Below, piece by piece: positions 34,819 to 43,218 of a stretch of DNA of 64,000 bases. The translations under genes and the position numbers were made by a program. A model generated the notes under the pieces. It saw nothing but the letters and a program-made list of their open reading frames with translations, was not told the origin of the DNA and searched no databases. The stretch is from Actinobacteria bacterium OV320 (GTDB lineage Bacteria; Actinomycetota; Actinomycetes; Streptomycetales; Streptomycetaceae), in contig LJCX01000030.1 in assembly GCA_001298545.1 (NCBI GenBank), forward strand, positions 310,001 to 374,000, written 5' to 3'. Numbering within the stretch: position 1 is the first letter of the stretch; the number at the start of each line of letters is the position of its first letter.

Positions 34819-35760
34819 ATGCCCACGTCGTTCAATGAATCCGTCATCAAGCAGTTCCGCACCGACGGCGGGAAGGCCGGCGGCCCCTTCGAAGGGGGGA
34901 ACCTGCTCCTGCTGACGACCACCGGCGCCGAGTCGGGGACCGCGCGGACCACTCCGCTCGGCTACGTCCGCCACGGCGACGCGCTCCTGGTCGTCGGGTC
35001 CGGTCCCGGGGCCCCGGACCATCCCGACTGGTACCGCGACCTGCTCGCCCACCCCGTGGTGCGGGTGGAACTCGGCACCGAGACCTTCCAGGCGCTCGCG
35101 GTTCCCGCCGAGGGTGCCCGGCGCGAGGAACTCTTCGCACACGCCGTACGGACCGCGCCCGGATACGGCGGCCATCGGGCCCGTACCGCCCGCTCCCTGC
35201 CGGTCGTCGTGCTGGAGCCCGCCGAGCCCGACGGCTGGGAAGGCCCGCGGGAGGTCCGTACCCTCGCCGACAAGATCATGGAGGTGCACACCTGGCTGCG
35301 CGGTCAGTTGCGTCAGGTGGCGGCGCAGGCCGATGCCCACTTCGCCGCCCGGGCGGCCCACGAGGGGCCCGGTGAGCCACCCGCTCCGGGCCTCGGACTG
35401 CAGATCCGGCAGCGCTGTCTGGCGTTCTGTCAGGCGCTGCGGTTCCACCACGTCAGCGAGGACGCGCATGTGTTCCCCACGATGGCCCGCCACCACCCCG
35501 ACCTGGCCGACACCTTCGCCCGGCTCACCGAGGAACACCGCACGGTCGCGCGCATCCAGGACGAACTGGTGACCCTGCTGGCGGGCGTCCAGATCGCCGA
35601 CCCCGAGCGCTTCCGTACCGAACTGGACGCCATGACAAGGGAGTTGAACGCCCACCTCGACTTCGAGGAGGAGACGATCGTCCCTCTGCTCGCCGAGGTC
35701 CCCTGGCCGCCGGCCCCGCCCGCCCCGCCGGCCGGCGCCGGGAGGGAGCACGAGGAGTGA
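34819..35760 (+). CDS. Fusion of F420-type nitroreductase domain and hemerythrin domain
   Basis: A 313-residue two-domain protein. Residues 1-135 match the deazaflavin (F420)-dependent nitroreductase/Ddn family: GGPFEGGNLLLLTTTGAESG, TPLGYVRHGDALLVVGSGPG and DHPDWYRDLLAHP. Residues about 150-295 form a four-helix hemerythrin/HHE domain with the metal ligands in VHTWLR, FHHVSEDAHVFP, EEHRTVARI and NAHLDFEEETIVP. The fusion suggests redox chemistry coupled to oxygen, nitric oxide or iron sensing. The final 15 residues are proline/alanine-rich. The stop overlaps a possible upstream GTG start of the next gene. Confidence 0.9.
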   Translation: MPTSFNESVIKQFRTDGGKAGGPFEGGNLLLLTTTGAESGTARTTPLGYVRHGDALLVVGSGPGAPDHPDWYRDLLAHPVVRVELGTETFQALAVPAEGARREELFAHAVRTAPGYGGHRARTARSLPVVVLEPAEPDGWEGPREVRTLADKIMEVHTWLRGQLRQVAAQADAHFAARAAHEGPGEPPAPGLGLQIRQRCLAFCQALRFHHVSEDAHVFPTMARHHPDLADTFARLTEEHRTVARIQDELVTLLAGVQIADPERFRTELDAMTRELNAHLDFEEETIVPLLAEVPWPPAPPAPPAGAGREHEE

Positions 35761-35829
35761 AAGCCGGACGGTCGTACCCTCCGCCGGAGCGCACAACCGA
35801 GCGCCCCTGGAGCCTCCCCCCAGGCGTTC

Positions 35830-35835
35830 TTGACA
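35830..35835 (+). promoter_or_regulatory. TTGACA -35 element ahead of the first M14 gene
   Basis: TTGACA lies 57-62 bases before the GTG at 35892. A TAnnnT-like TACTGC begins 19 bases downstream, a weak fit. Its presence supports an internal promoter and hence the shorter M14 start. Confidence 0.35.
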
Positions 35836-35891
35836 GTTCACAGAGACCATGGGGTACTGCGGATGCGAAGGCCGGGCGGACCAATACGGGG

Positions 35892-37142
35892 GTGAGTCTC
35901 CTGCCGGAGCTGCGCTACCCCACTGTGACCGAACTGACTTTTTCCGTACGGGCGTTGGCCGCGTTCCAACCCGGAATGTGCGCGCTGCGGCAGGTAGGCG
36001 TCTCCCGCGCGGGCCGACCCCTGCACCTGCTGTCCGTGGGACACGCCCGGCGGGCCGTGCTCGTCGTCGCGGGTGCCCACGCCAACGAGCCGACCGGGGG
36101 CTCGACGCTGCTGGCACTCGCCGAACGGGTCGTGCAGGAACGGGAGTTGCGGGACGGAACGTCCTGGCACTTCCTGCTGTGCGCGGACCCCGACGGGGCG
36201 AGCCTGCATGTGACCCCGGCGCCGCGCAGCCTGCTGGAGTACCACCTCGGCTTCTTCCGGCCCGCCGGTCCGGAGCAGCCGGAGTGGTCCCCCGCCGTGC
36301 TGCCGCCGGACCGGCTGCCTCCCGAGACCCGCGCGCTGACCCGGGTCATCGACGAACTGCGGCCCTACCTGCAGGTGACGCTGCACGGCACCGATCTGGG
36401 CGGCAGCTGGGTGCAGCTGACCAAGGACATCCCGGGTCTCGCCGAGCCGTTCGTCAAGTCCGCGGCCCGGTTGCACATCCCGGTGGAGACGGGCGCGTCC
36501 GACGCGGCGGGCTGGCCCGCGTCCGGGCCCGGCGTGCACGTGATGCCGGCCGCCGGGACGGAGGCGGCGTACCCGAGCATGCCCGACGACGCACGGCACA
36601 GCACCTGGTACCACGCCCATCGCTACGGCGGTCTGACCGCGGTGGTGGAGGTGCCGATGTGGGCGAGCGACATGGTGGACGACCCCGCCCCGCATCCCGC
36701 CCCGGCCGCGGCGATACGGCGGCTGGCGCGACGGCTGCTGCGGGACACCACGGAGGTGGAGCGGGTGCTCGTCGAGGCGCTGCCGCGTCTGGAGGGCGTC
36801 GACGGGCCCCTGCTGCGGGCGGCGAAGTGGGCGCTGGAGCTGGTCCCCGGGCTGGCCGCGGACTGGACGGACACCCCGCCCGCCGACACGACGATGGCGT
36901 ACGTCGGCAGCGTGGACGCCTTCGCCCGCCGGCTGCCCCTGCGGGCGGCCGCGATGCTGTGGCGGGTCGTCCAGGAGAGCGACGACCACGCCGCCCCGCG
37001 TCTGGAACAGCTCGTCGAGACCTGGAGCGACGCCTTCGCCTGTCGCTTCCGGGCCCGCTGGGTGCCCTTGGAGCACCAGGTGGAGCACCAGTCCCGCACG
37101 GTCGTCGCGGCGGCCCTGCACGCGCGCGAACGAGCGGCGTGA
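35892..37142 (+). CDS. M14-family zinc carboxypeptidase-like protein (paralogue 1)
   Basis: A 416-residue intracellular M14 metallocarboxypeptidase-like protein. The zinc motif H-x-x-E is in VVAGAHANEPTGG and the third ligand in VTLHGTDLGG. The catalytic Glu is in TAVVEVPMW. No signal peptide is seen, so it probably acts on peptides or amides in the cytoplasm. GTG at 35892 is selected because the paralogue's recognisable domain also begins at LRYPTV. A GTG at 35757 that overlaps the upstream stop would add 45 unlike residues. A paralogue lies convergently at 37725-39137. Substrate is unknown. Confidence 0.85.
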   Translation: MSLLPELRYPTVTELTFSVRALAAFQPGMCALRQVGVSRAGRPLHLLSVGHARRAVLVVAGAHANEPTGGSTLLALAERVVQERELRDGTSWHFLLCADPDGASLHVTPAPRSLLEYHLGFFRPAGPEQPEWSPAVLPPDRLPPETRALTRVIDELRPYLQVTLHGTDLGGSWVQLTKDIPGLAEPFVKSAARLHIPVETGASDAAGWPASGPGVHVMPAAGTEAAYPSMPDDARHSTWYHAHRYGGLTAVVEVPMWASDMVDDPAPHPAPAAAIRRLARRLLRDTTEVERVLVEALPRLEGVDGPLLRAAKWALELVPGLAADWTDTPPADTTMAYVGSVDAFARRLPLRAAAMLWRVVQESDDHAAPRLEQLVETWSDAFACRFRARWVPLEHQVEHQSRTVVAAALHARERAA

Positions 37143-37229
37143 CGGGCCGGACGACCGGCTCCGTGCGGGGCGTCATGCCGGGCGGGACGGCCGGCGGCAT
37201 GACGGGCGGCGGGACGACGGACAGGGCGG

Positions 37230-37261
37230 CGGCCGCGGGCACGCGCGTGTGCCCGCGGCCG
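37230..37261. terminator. Bidirectional terminator between the first M14 gene and the SSI gene
   Basis: CGGCCGCGGGCAC (37230-37242) pairs perfectly with GTGCCCGCGGCCG (37249-37261) around a six-base loop. It lies 88 bases after one stop and 12 bases after the other, between convergent genes. Confidence 0.8.
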
Positions 37262-37272
37262 TCCTGGCCTGG

Positions 37273-37728
37273 TCAGACCTCGGGCACCTCCTGGTCGTCC
37301 AGGGCGAACACCGCCCCCGTCAGCGCCTCGCGCTCGCAGTCGTTGCCGAAGGTGCGCTCGTAGTCGACCGGGCGCCCGTTCCACTGCCCCTGCGCGCGGA
37401 CCGTCACCGGCGCGTACATGAGCGGGCAGATGCGGCTGCCGTCCGCGGTGAGGGCGTCGACGTCGCCGTCGGCCCGCGCCAGGACGTCGCAGGCCTCCGC
37501 GGCGCGGGAGTGGCCCTGGGGCGGGTCGCACAGCAGCAGGGTGCCTCGGGTGTCGCTGGAGCGGGAGTCGCCCCGGGTGACGGTGAGCTGGAGCCAGTTG
37601 CCGGAAGCGGCGTCGTGGGAGGCCGCGAGGGCCGGGGCGGCGCCGACGGCGAGCAGGAGGGCGGCCGCGGCCGGGAGCGCGCGTCGGACGGCTTTCGCCG
37701 GCCGGAGAGAGGTGAGGAAGTACGTCAT
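37273..37728 (-). CDS. Subtilisin inhibitor-like protein (SSI family)
   Basis: A 151-residue secreted serine protease inhibitor. The signal peptide ends near residue 35 (GAAPALA). The mature part has the SSI fold markers: LLLCDPPQG, EACDVLARADGDVDAL and a reactive-site loop RICPLMYAPV, with a further Cys in GNDCER for the second disulfide. By alignment with SSI (CPMVYDPV) the P1 residue would be Leu and P1' Met, predicting inhibition of subtilisin/chymotrypsin-like proteases. The start overlaps the stop of the second M14 gene (ATGA), so an exported inhibitor is translationally coupled to an apparently cytoplasmic peptidase. Confidence 0.93.
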   Translation of the reverse strand: MTYFLTSLRPAKAVRRALPAAAALLLAVGAAPALAASHDAASGNWLQLTVTRGDSRSSDTRGTLLLCDPPQGHSRAAEACDVLARADGDVDALTADGSRICPLMYAPVTVRAQGQWNGRPVDYERTFGNDCEREALTGAVFALDDQEVPEV

Positions 37729-39137
37729 TCCCGATGCATCGGCACGGCCGGCTGTGTACCCCAGTCCGACTCACCCGAACGGGCAGCGGCGGGCTCGGCG
37801 GCACGGCGGCCGGCCAGCTCGAACGCGGCGAACACGACCCGTGCCTGATACTCCGCCTGGCGCGCGACGGGAATCCAGCGCGCCCCGCAGTCCTCCTGGT
37901 AGCCGGCGCACCACGCGTCGATGAGTGCGTCCAGCTCCGGCAGCGCGCCGGCAAGGTCCCTCCCGGCGCGGGTGACGAGCTGGTGCAGCAGGCCCGCCGT
38001 CCGGACGGCGATCCGGCGGCCCGCGATGCGCAGGGCGGTCAGATGGGCGGTGCTGAGCGAGGGCAGCGGGCGGGCGGAGTCGGCGGTGGCGGGGTCCCAG
38101 GCGTCCGCGAGACCGGGGCAGACCAGTAAATAGTCGTCGACCGGGGCGAGCAGACGGGCCGCGTCGGGGGCGTCGGCGAGGCGGGGCCGCACCCGCGCGA
38201 GGATACGTTCCAGCAACTGTGCGTCATGGCGCAGGGCAGAGCTCACCGCCCGCAGTACCGCGTCCCGGTCGGCGGGCGGGGAGCCGTCCTCGACGGCGGC
38301 GACGCCCCACATGGGCGCCTCGACGACCGCGGTGACCGTGCCGTGGCGGTGGGGGTGGTACCAGGTCGACTCGACGGCGGCCTCGGTGATGGCGGCGGCC
38401 AGGTCACGCGGGCGCGGTGGCGGGATCCGGTAGACGGCGGGTCCCAGGCGCGGCCAGTACAGGGTGTCGTAGGGCCCGAGTTCGCGGGGGATGCCGAGCC
38501 GGGCGGCGGCGTGGGCGACCCGCCGGGAGAGTCCGGGCAGGTCACGGGTGAGTTCCACGAAGGCGCCGCCGACGTCGACGCCGTGCAGCGAGCACTGGAA
38601 GAAAGGTTTCAGTTCGTCCTGGAGCCGGAGCAGCGCACGGGTCTCCGGGAGCGCGGCGGCGGCCGCGCCGTCGGGCAGCCACTCGGGCTGTTCCAGGAAG
38701 CCCGGCCGGAAGAAGTTACGGAAGTAACGGCCGAGGCTGTAGGGGCCGGTCAGCCAGCCCTCGTTGCGGCGCAGGCCGTCGGGGTCGAGGCAGAGCAGCA
38801 GGTTCCAGGTGGCGTCGGCGCCGACGGTGAACCGCGGGTCGGCGAGGACGCGTTCGGCCAGCCGCAGGACGGTGGCGCCGCCGACGGGCTCGTTGGCGTG
38901 CGGTCCGGCGACGACGAGGACCTGGCGGGCGCCCCGGCCGACGGAGAGCAGCCACAGCGGCGAGCCCGCGCGCGAGACCCCGACGCGGCGCAGCCGGACG
39001 TCCCCGGAACCACGGACGGCGAGCGCGGCCGCGCGGGCCGCGAGTTCGTCCACGGTCGGGTAGCGGAGGAGGGGCGGCAGGGCACACCTCCCACAGGGCG
39101 GCGCCGTCGGTTCACCTGGTGTGTCTGGTGTACGCAC
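37725..39137 (-). CDS. M14-family zinc carboxypeptidase-like protein (paralogue 2)
   Basis: A 470-residue homologue of the protein at 35892-37142, with the same landmarks: RVGVSRAGSPLWLLSVG, the zinc motif VVAGPHANEPVGG, the ligand CSLHGVDVGG and the Glu in TAVVEAPMW. N- and C-terminal regions differ most. No signal peptide is visible. The GTG at 39137 lacks a good ribosome-binding site. An internal CTG just before PPLLRYPTV has GGGAGG six bases upstream and could be the real start. It is transcribed ahead of, and overlaps, the SSI gene. Confidence 0.82.
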   Translation of the reverse strand: MRTPDTPGEPTAPPCGRCALPPLLRYPTVDELAARAAALAVRGSGDVRLRRVGVSRAGSPLWLLSVGRGARQVLVVAGPHANEPVGGATVLRLAERVLADPRFTVGADATWNLLLCLDPDGLRRNEGWLTGPYSLGRYFRNFFRPGFLEQPEWLPDGAAAAALPETRALLRLQDELKPFFQCSLHGVDVGGAFVELTRDLPGLSRRVAHAAARLGIPRELGPYDTLYWPRLGPAVYRIPPPRPRDLAAAITEAAVESTWYHPHRHGTVTAVVEAPMWGVAAVEDGSPPADRDAVLRAVSSALRHDAQLLERILARVRPRLADAPDAARLLAPVDDYLLVCPGLADAWDPATADSARPLPSLSTAHLTALRIAGRRIAVRTAGLLHQLVTRAGRDLAGALPELDALIDAWCAGYQEDCGARWIPVARQAEYQARVVFAAFELAGRRAAEPAAARSGESDWGTQPAVPMHRE

Positions 39138-39607
39138 AGTGAGTCATGGGTCCGGGGTACGTCAACACCGCGGTAGGCGTGGGGACTTGAGTGGTCCGTG
39201 ACGACTCGGGCGAGCCGGAGGGTCCGGTCGGCCCACCGGGGACGCCTCGGTTCGACGGGCCGCATCCGGGCCGACGGGCCGACGGCACCGCGAGGGGCGG
39301 CGGCAGTCCGGTCCGGTCGGCGGCCGGCCCGCGTGTCGGGAGGTCGGCGGCCCTGCCGATCCAGTGGCCCGGCAGGCCGGGTCGGTCCGGCAGAGCGCCG
39401 ACCGGGGTCGGTTGGGTCCGGTCCGGTTCGGTTAGGTCCGGTTCGGATCGGTCCGGTCCGAATCGGCCTGGCCGGTCGACGATCCGGGTCGGTCCAGCCC
39501 GTCGGCGGAACAGACCGGTCGGCGGAGCGAGCCCGTCGGCGGAGCAAGCCGGGCGGCGAAACAGACCGCTCGGTGGAGCAAGCCGGGCGGCGGGTCGGTT
39601 CCGTCGG
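39138..39607. repeat. Intergenic region with 15-bp and 17-bp tandem repeats
   Basis: No gene is supported. Three 15-mers of type GGTCCGGTTCGGATC lie at 39420-39464. Five 17-mers of type CGGCGGAGCAAGCCGGG lie at 39503-39587, alternating with CGGCGGAACAGACCGGT variants. The remainder is GC-rich with scattered CCGGTCGG copies. It separates the start of the second M14 gene from the end of the FHA gene. Confidence 0.8.
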
Positions 39608-40159
39608 TCAGTTCACCGAGAGGCGGAACGCCATGCGGCCGAAGGCGACCTGGTCGCCCTCGCGGACCACGGCCGCGCCGATGACACGACGTCCGTTGAC
39701 CGTGGTGCCGTTGGTGGAGCCGAGGTCGCGCAGCACCCACATCCCGCTCTGGCGGCTGAGTTCGGCGTGCACCCGCGAGACGCTCTCGTGGGTCAGCCTG
39801 AGGCCGCTCGCGGGGTCGCGGCCGATGCGCAGCGCGCTCTCGGTGCCGGGGTGCGGCAGCAGCAGTTTGGGCAGCCGCTCGGCCTGCCAGGCCCTGCGCA
39901 GCCGGACCGAGAAGCCGGAGACCGCCCCGACGGTGCCGAAGACGACCCGCGAGAGGCGGCTCTCCCTGGGCAGGTCGGCGGTGAGGACGGCGAGCTCGTC
40001 GGAGCGGCGGGCGACGAGAGCCAGCTCCATGCGCCGGATGAACGTGTCGTGCGACAGTCGCCCCATGGCGACGCCGTCACGCAGCACCTTCAGCGCCCGG
40101 TCGCGCTCCGCGTCCGACAACCGCGCGGGGTACGTGTTGAACTCGAAAGACGACGTCAC
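39608..40159 (-). CDS. DUF1707-FHA domain protein
   Basis: A 183-residue cytoplasmic protein. Residues about 10-60 form a DUF1707 (SHOCT-like) domain (LSDAERDRALKVLRDGVAMG). Residues about 100-183 are an FHA phosphothreonine-binding domain, with LRIGRDPASGLRL, HESVSRVHAEL and RDLGSTNGTTVNG carrying the Gly-Arg, Ser-x-x-His and Asn-Gly residues that contact the phosphopeptide. A role as reader of Ser/Thr kinase signalling is implied. GTG start at 40159; the gene is divergent from treZ. Confidence 0.93.
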   Translation of the reverse strand: MTSSFEFNTYPARLSDAERDRALKVLRDGVAMGRLSHDTFIRRMELALVARRSDELAVLTADLPRESRLSRVVFGTVGAVSGFSVRLRRAWQAERLPKLLLPHPGTESALRIGRDPASGLRLTHESVSRVHAELSRQSGMWVLRDLGSTNGTTVNGRRVIGAAVVREGDQVAFGRMAFRLSVN

Positions 40160-40324
40160 AGTGCTGATTCTCGGTCAGCGGGCCCCGGGTGTCCAGAAGA
40201 CGCGAAAACGCCCGGCCCGCCCGCATGCCGCCAATGGGAGTGTTCCAAAAGCGGATTGATCTCGAGTGGAGCACGATGGAGGCGACGGGCTACATCACGG
40301 TGAGCAGACGAAGGGGAACCGTCC

Positions 40325-42070
40325 GTGCAGTTCGAGGTGTGGGCACCGCAGGCCGAACGTGTGACGCTCCAGTGCGACGGCGTCACCCGCGCGTTGGAGC
40401 GCGATCCGGAGCGGGCGGGGTGGTGGACCGGTGAGGCGGAGGCCGCGGACGGCACGCGGTACGGGTTCGCGGTGGACGACGGGCCCGTCCGCCCGGACCC
40501 CCGCTCGCGGCGTCAGCCGGACGGCCCGGACGGGCTGAGCGCGGTCGTCGACCAGACCCGCCACGAGTGGCGAACGCAGTGGTCCGGCCGACCGCTGCCG
40601 GGCGCGGTCCTGTACGAGCTGCACGTGGGCACGTACACCCCCGAGGGCACGCTGGACGCGGCCGCGGAGCGCCTGGGCCATCTTGCCGAACTCGGCGTCA
40701 CGCACGTCGAGTTGATGCCGTTGTGCGCGTTTCCCGGTCGGCACGGCTGGGGGTACGACGGGGTGTCGCCGTGGGCGGTGCACGAGCCGTACGGCGGTCC
40801 CGAGGCGCTCAAGCGGTTCGTCGACCGGGCCCACGCGCTCGGTCTGGGCGTCGTCCTGGACGTGGTGCACAACCACCTCGGCCCGTCCGGCAACTACCTG
40901 CCCGAGTTCGGCCCGTACTTCACCGAGACGCACCACACGCCGTGGGGCGCCGCCATCAACCTGGACGCGCCCGGCTCGGACGAGGTGCGCGCCTATCTGC
41001 TGGGCAGCGCGCTGGCCTGGCTGCGCGACTACCGGCTCGACGGGCTGCGGCTGGACGCGGTGCACGCGCTGGCGGACACGCGCGCGTGCCACTTCCTGGA
41101 GGAGCTGTCGACGGCGGTGGACGCCCTCGCGGCGGAGACCGGCCGGCCGCTGTTCCTGATCGCCGAGTCCGACCTGAACGACCCGCGGCTGATCACACCC
41201 CGCCGGGCGGGCGGTCTGGGCCTGCACGCGCAGTGGAACGACGACTTCCACCATGCCCTGCACACCGCGCTCACCGGCGAGTCCCAGGGCTACTACGCCG
41301 ACTTCGCGCGCGCCCCGTTCGCCGCGCTCGCCAAGACCCTCACCGGCGGCTTCTTCCACGACGGCACCTACTCCGGCTTCCGTGGCCGGCACCACGGCCG
41401 CCCGCTGGACCGCACCCGCCTGCCCGCGCACCGGCTCCTCGGGTACACCCAGACCCACGACCAGATCGGCAACCGCGCCCGGGGCGACCGCCTCGCCGCC
41501 TCCCTCTCCCCCGGCCTGCTGGCCTGCGCGGCCGCGTTGACGTTGACCGCGCCGTTCACGCCGATGCTCTTCATGGGCGAGGAGTGGGCGGCGGGCACGC
41601 CCTGGCAGTACTTCACCGACCACACCGATCCGGAGCTCGCCGAGGCCGTACGGCGGGGCAGGCGGCGGGAGTTCGCGGCGCACGGCTGGGCCGAGGAGGA
41701 CGTGCCCGACCCGCAGGACCCGGCGACACGCGAGCGCTCGTGCCTGGACTGGTCCGAGCCGGAACGCGAGCCCCACGCGCGCGTGCTGGCCTGGTACCGC
41801 GAGCTGATCGCACTGCGGCACGCGACCGCGGACCTCACCGATCCGGATCTGGCCGACATCAAGGTCGCCTATGACGCGCAGGCCCGCTGGCTGGCGTTCC
41901 GGCGCGGTGACGTCCGGGTGGCCGTCAACCTCGGCAAGGAGCCGGCCGCGATCCCGCTGGGCCCGCGTCCGGCCCGCGTCCTCGCCACCTGGGATCCGGT
42001 GGACGTACCCGGCCGGGACGGGCTGCTGCATGTGCCCGGCGAGTCGTGCGTGGTGCTGGAGCAGGACTGA
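40325..42070 (+). CDS. treZ: Maltooligosyl trehalose trehalohydrolase
   Basis: A 581-residue GH13 enzyme releasing trehalose from the maltooligosyl trehalose made by TreY. It has an N-terminal sandwich domain (MQFEVWAPQAERVTL), then the barrel with VVLDVVHNHLGPSGNY, GLRLDAVHAL (nucleophile), LIAESDLND (acid/base) and YTQTHDQIGNRARGD. MLFMGEEWAAGTPWQ is typical of TreZ. GTG at 40325 follows AAGGGGAA. Together with glgX and treY it completes the glycogen-to-trehalose route, although it is separated from them. Confidence 0.96.
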   Translation: MQFEVWAPQAERVTLQCDGVTRALERDPERAGWWTGEAEAADGTRYGFAVDDGPVRPDPRSRRQPDGPDGLSAVVDQTRHEWRTQWSGRPLPGAVLYELHVGTYTPEGTLDAAAERLGHLAELGVTHVELMPLCAFPGRHGWGYDGVSPWAVHEPYGGPEALKRFVDRAHALGLGVVLDVVHNHLGPSGNYLPEFGPYFTETHHTPWGAAINLDAPGSDEVRAYLLGSALAWLRDYRLDGLRLDAVHALADTRACHFLEELSTAVDALAAETGRPLFLIAESDLNDPRLITPRRAGGLGLHAQWNDDFHHALHTALTGESQGYYADFARAPFAALAKTLTGGFFHDGTYSGFRGRHHGRPLDRTRLPAHRLLGYTQTHDQIGNRARGDRLAASLSPGLLACAAALTLTAPFTPMLFMGEEWAAGTPWQYFTDHTDPELAEAVRRGRRREFAAHGWAEEDVPDPQDPATRERSCLDWSEPEREPHARVLAWYRELIALRHATADLTDPDLADIKVAYDAQARWLAFRRGDVRVAVNLGKEPAAIPLGPRPARVLATWDPVDVPGRDGLLHVPGESCVVLEQD

Positions 42071-42084
42071 GCGAGACCCGGTGG

Positions 42085-42136
42085 ACCAACCCGGTGGGGC
42101 GACCCGGTGGGGCAACCAGGTGGGCAACCCGGTGGA
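42085..42136. repeat. 12-13-bp tandem repeat after treZ
   Basis: Four units of the form CAACCCGGTGGGG, alternating with CGACCCGGTGGGG, lie in the gap between convergent genes. A short CATCGCT triplication (about 42184-42203) marks the 3' end of the opposite gene. Confidence 0.7.
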
Positions 42137-42197
42137 GGGGCCGCCGCCCTCCGCACGGCCGTCCCCCGCCCTCCACCGTCCCCTCATCGCTCATCGC

Positions 42198-43169
42198 TCA
42201 TCGCTCCTCGTCGGCGCCGCCGTCCTCCCCCTCCTCGCGGAACTCCGTCACCCGCTCCAGCAGGATCGCCTCCCAGGCGCGTCCCAGCCGGACCCGTGGG
42301 AGGGTGAGCGCTTCGGCGTCGTGCGGGCCGGTGGTGCGGCGGTCGAGGCGTTCCGCGAGGCGGACGACGGTGTCGCAGCGGGCCAACCACAGGCCACGCA
42401 GGCAGGGGCGGGCTCCGTAACCGGCGAGGGTGGCGGCGCGGACGGCGGCGCCGGAGCCGACGGCGAGGGCGAGCCCGGCGATGTCCTCGGCGGGATCCCC
42501 GAGGACCGCGCCGGTCCAGTCGAGGACACCGCGCACCCGGCCGTCGGCGCTGACCACGAGGTGCTCGCCCCGCAGCGCGTGGTGGACGAGGACGGCGGTG
42601 CCGGGCTGGGCGGCGAGCTGGGCCGCGCCGGGCGGGGTGAGCTGGTGGAGGCGGGCCGGGGCGAACTCGTCGGCGCGGGCTAGGCGTTCGGCGGCGTTCA
42701 CCGCCATCCGCCGCAGCGCCTCCAGCGAGCGCGGGGCGGTGCGCGGCACACCGAGCGCCTCGGCCTGCCGGGGCGGCACCTCGCGCAGCCCCCGGAGCAG
42801 TCCGGCGAGGTCCGCCTCGCCGACGGCCGACACGTCGTGCTCCTCGGCGGTGCCGCCGGGCAGCTTGGTGTCGAGGGTGTACACCAGCCCGGGCGACCAC
42901 TCGCCGTGCGCCACGCTGGTGGGTACGGCGACCGGGACGTGCGGGCGGACGAGGTCGCGCAGCCGCAGTTCGCGCCGGCGCCGCAGGGCCGTGTCACGGT
43001 CGGTCGACAGACGCAGCACATGGCGGGTGCCGACCCACCAGGTGGCGGGCGAGCCGCCCGCGACGACGGGCCGGACCTCGGGCCCGGAGCCGCTCGCGCC
43101 GCCCTCGTCGAGGAGCGCGCGGACCAGTCGGCGGACGGTGTCCGCGGTGGGTGTCGGTGCCTGGTTCAT
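42198..43169 (-). CDS. Aminoglycoside phosphotransferase-like protein lacking the catalytic Asp
   Basis: A 323-residue member of the APH/choline kinase superfamily. The catalytic loop reads LVHHALRGEHLVVSADGR where active homologues have HADLRGEH or HGD-x4-N, so the general-base Asp is absent. The later metal-binding Asp is kept (GVLDWTGAVLGDPAEDIAGL). The protein may be a pseudokinase or bind a ligand without phosphorylating it. ATG at 43169 begins MNQAPTPTADT. It lies 49 bases downstream of the stop of the peptidase gene in the same direction. Confidence 0.82.
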   Translation of the reverse strand: MNQAPTPTADTVRRLVRALLDEGGASGSGPEVRPVVAGGSPATWWVGTRHVLRLSTDRDTALRRRRELRLRDLVRPHVPVAVPTSVAHGEWSPGLVYTLDTKLPGGTAEEHDVSAVGEADLAGLLRGLREVPPRQAEALGVPRTAPRSLEALRRMAVNAAERLARADEFAPARLHQLTPPGAAQLAAQPGTAVLVHHALRGEHLVVSADGRVRGVLDWTGAVLGDPAEDIAGLALAVGSGAAVRAATLAGYGARPCLRGLWLARCDTVVRLAERLDRRTTGPHDAEALTLPRVRLGRAWEAILLERVTEFREEGEDGGADEER

Positions 43170-43218
43170 GGTCGCGCCGTTGCCGTTCGGATGGGTGCCG
43201 GGGACTCCTGGGGGCGGG

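Noticed and set aside
39503..39587. Possible CRISPR or iteron origin
   Set aside because: Contiguous 17-mers without spacers, no replication genes nearby, and no AT-rich unwinding region.
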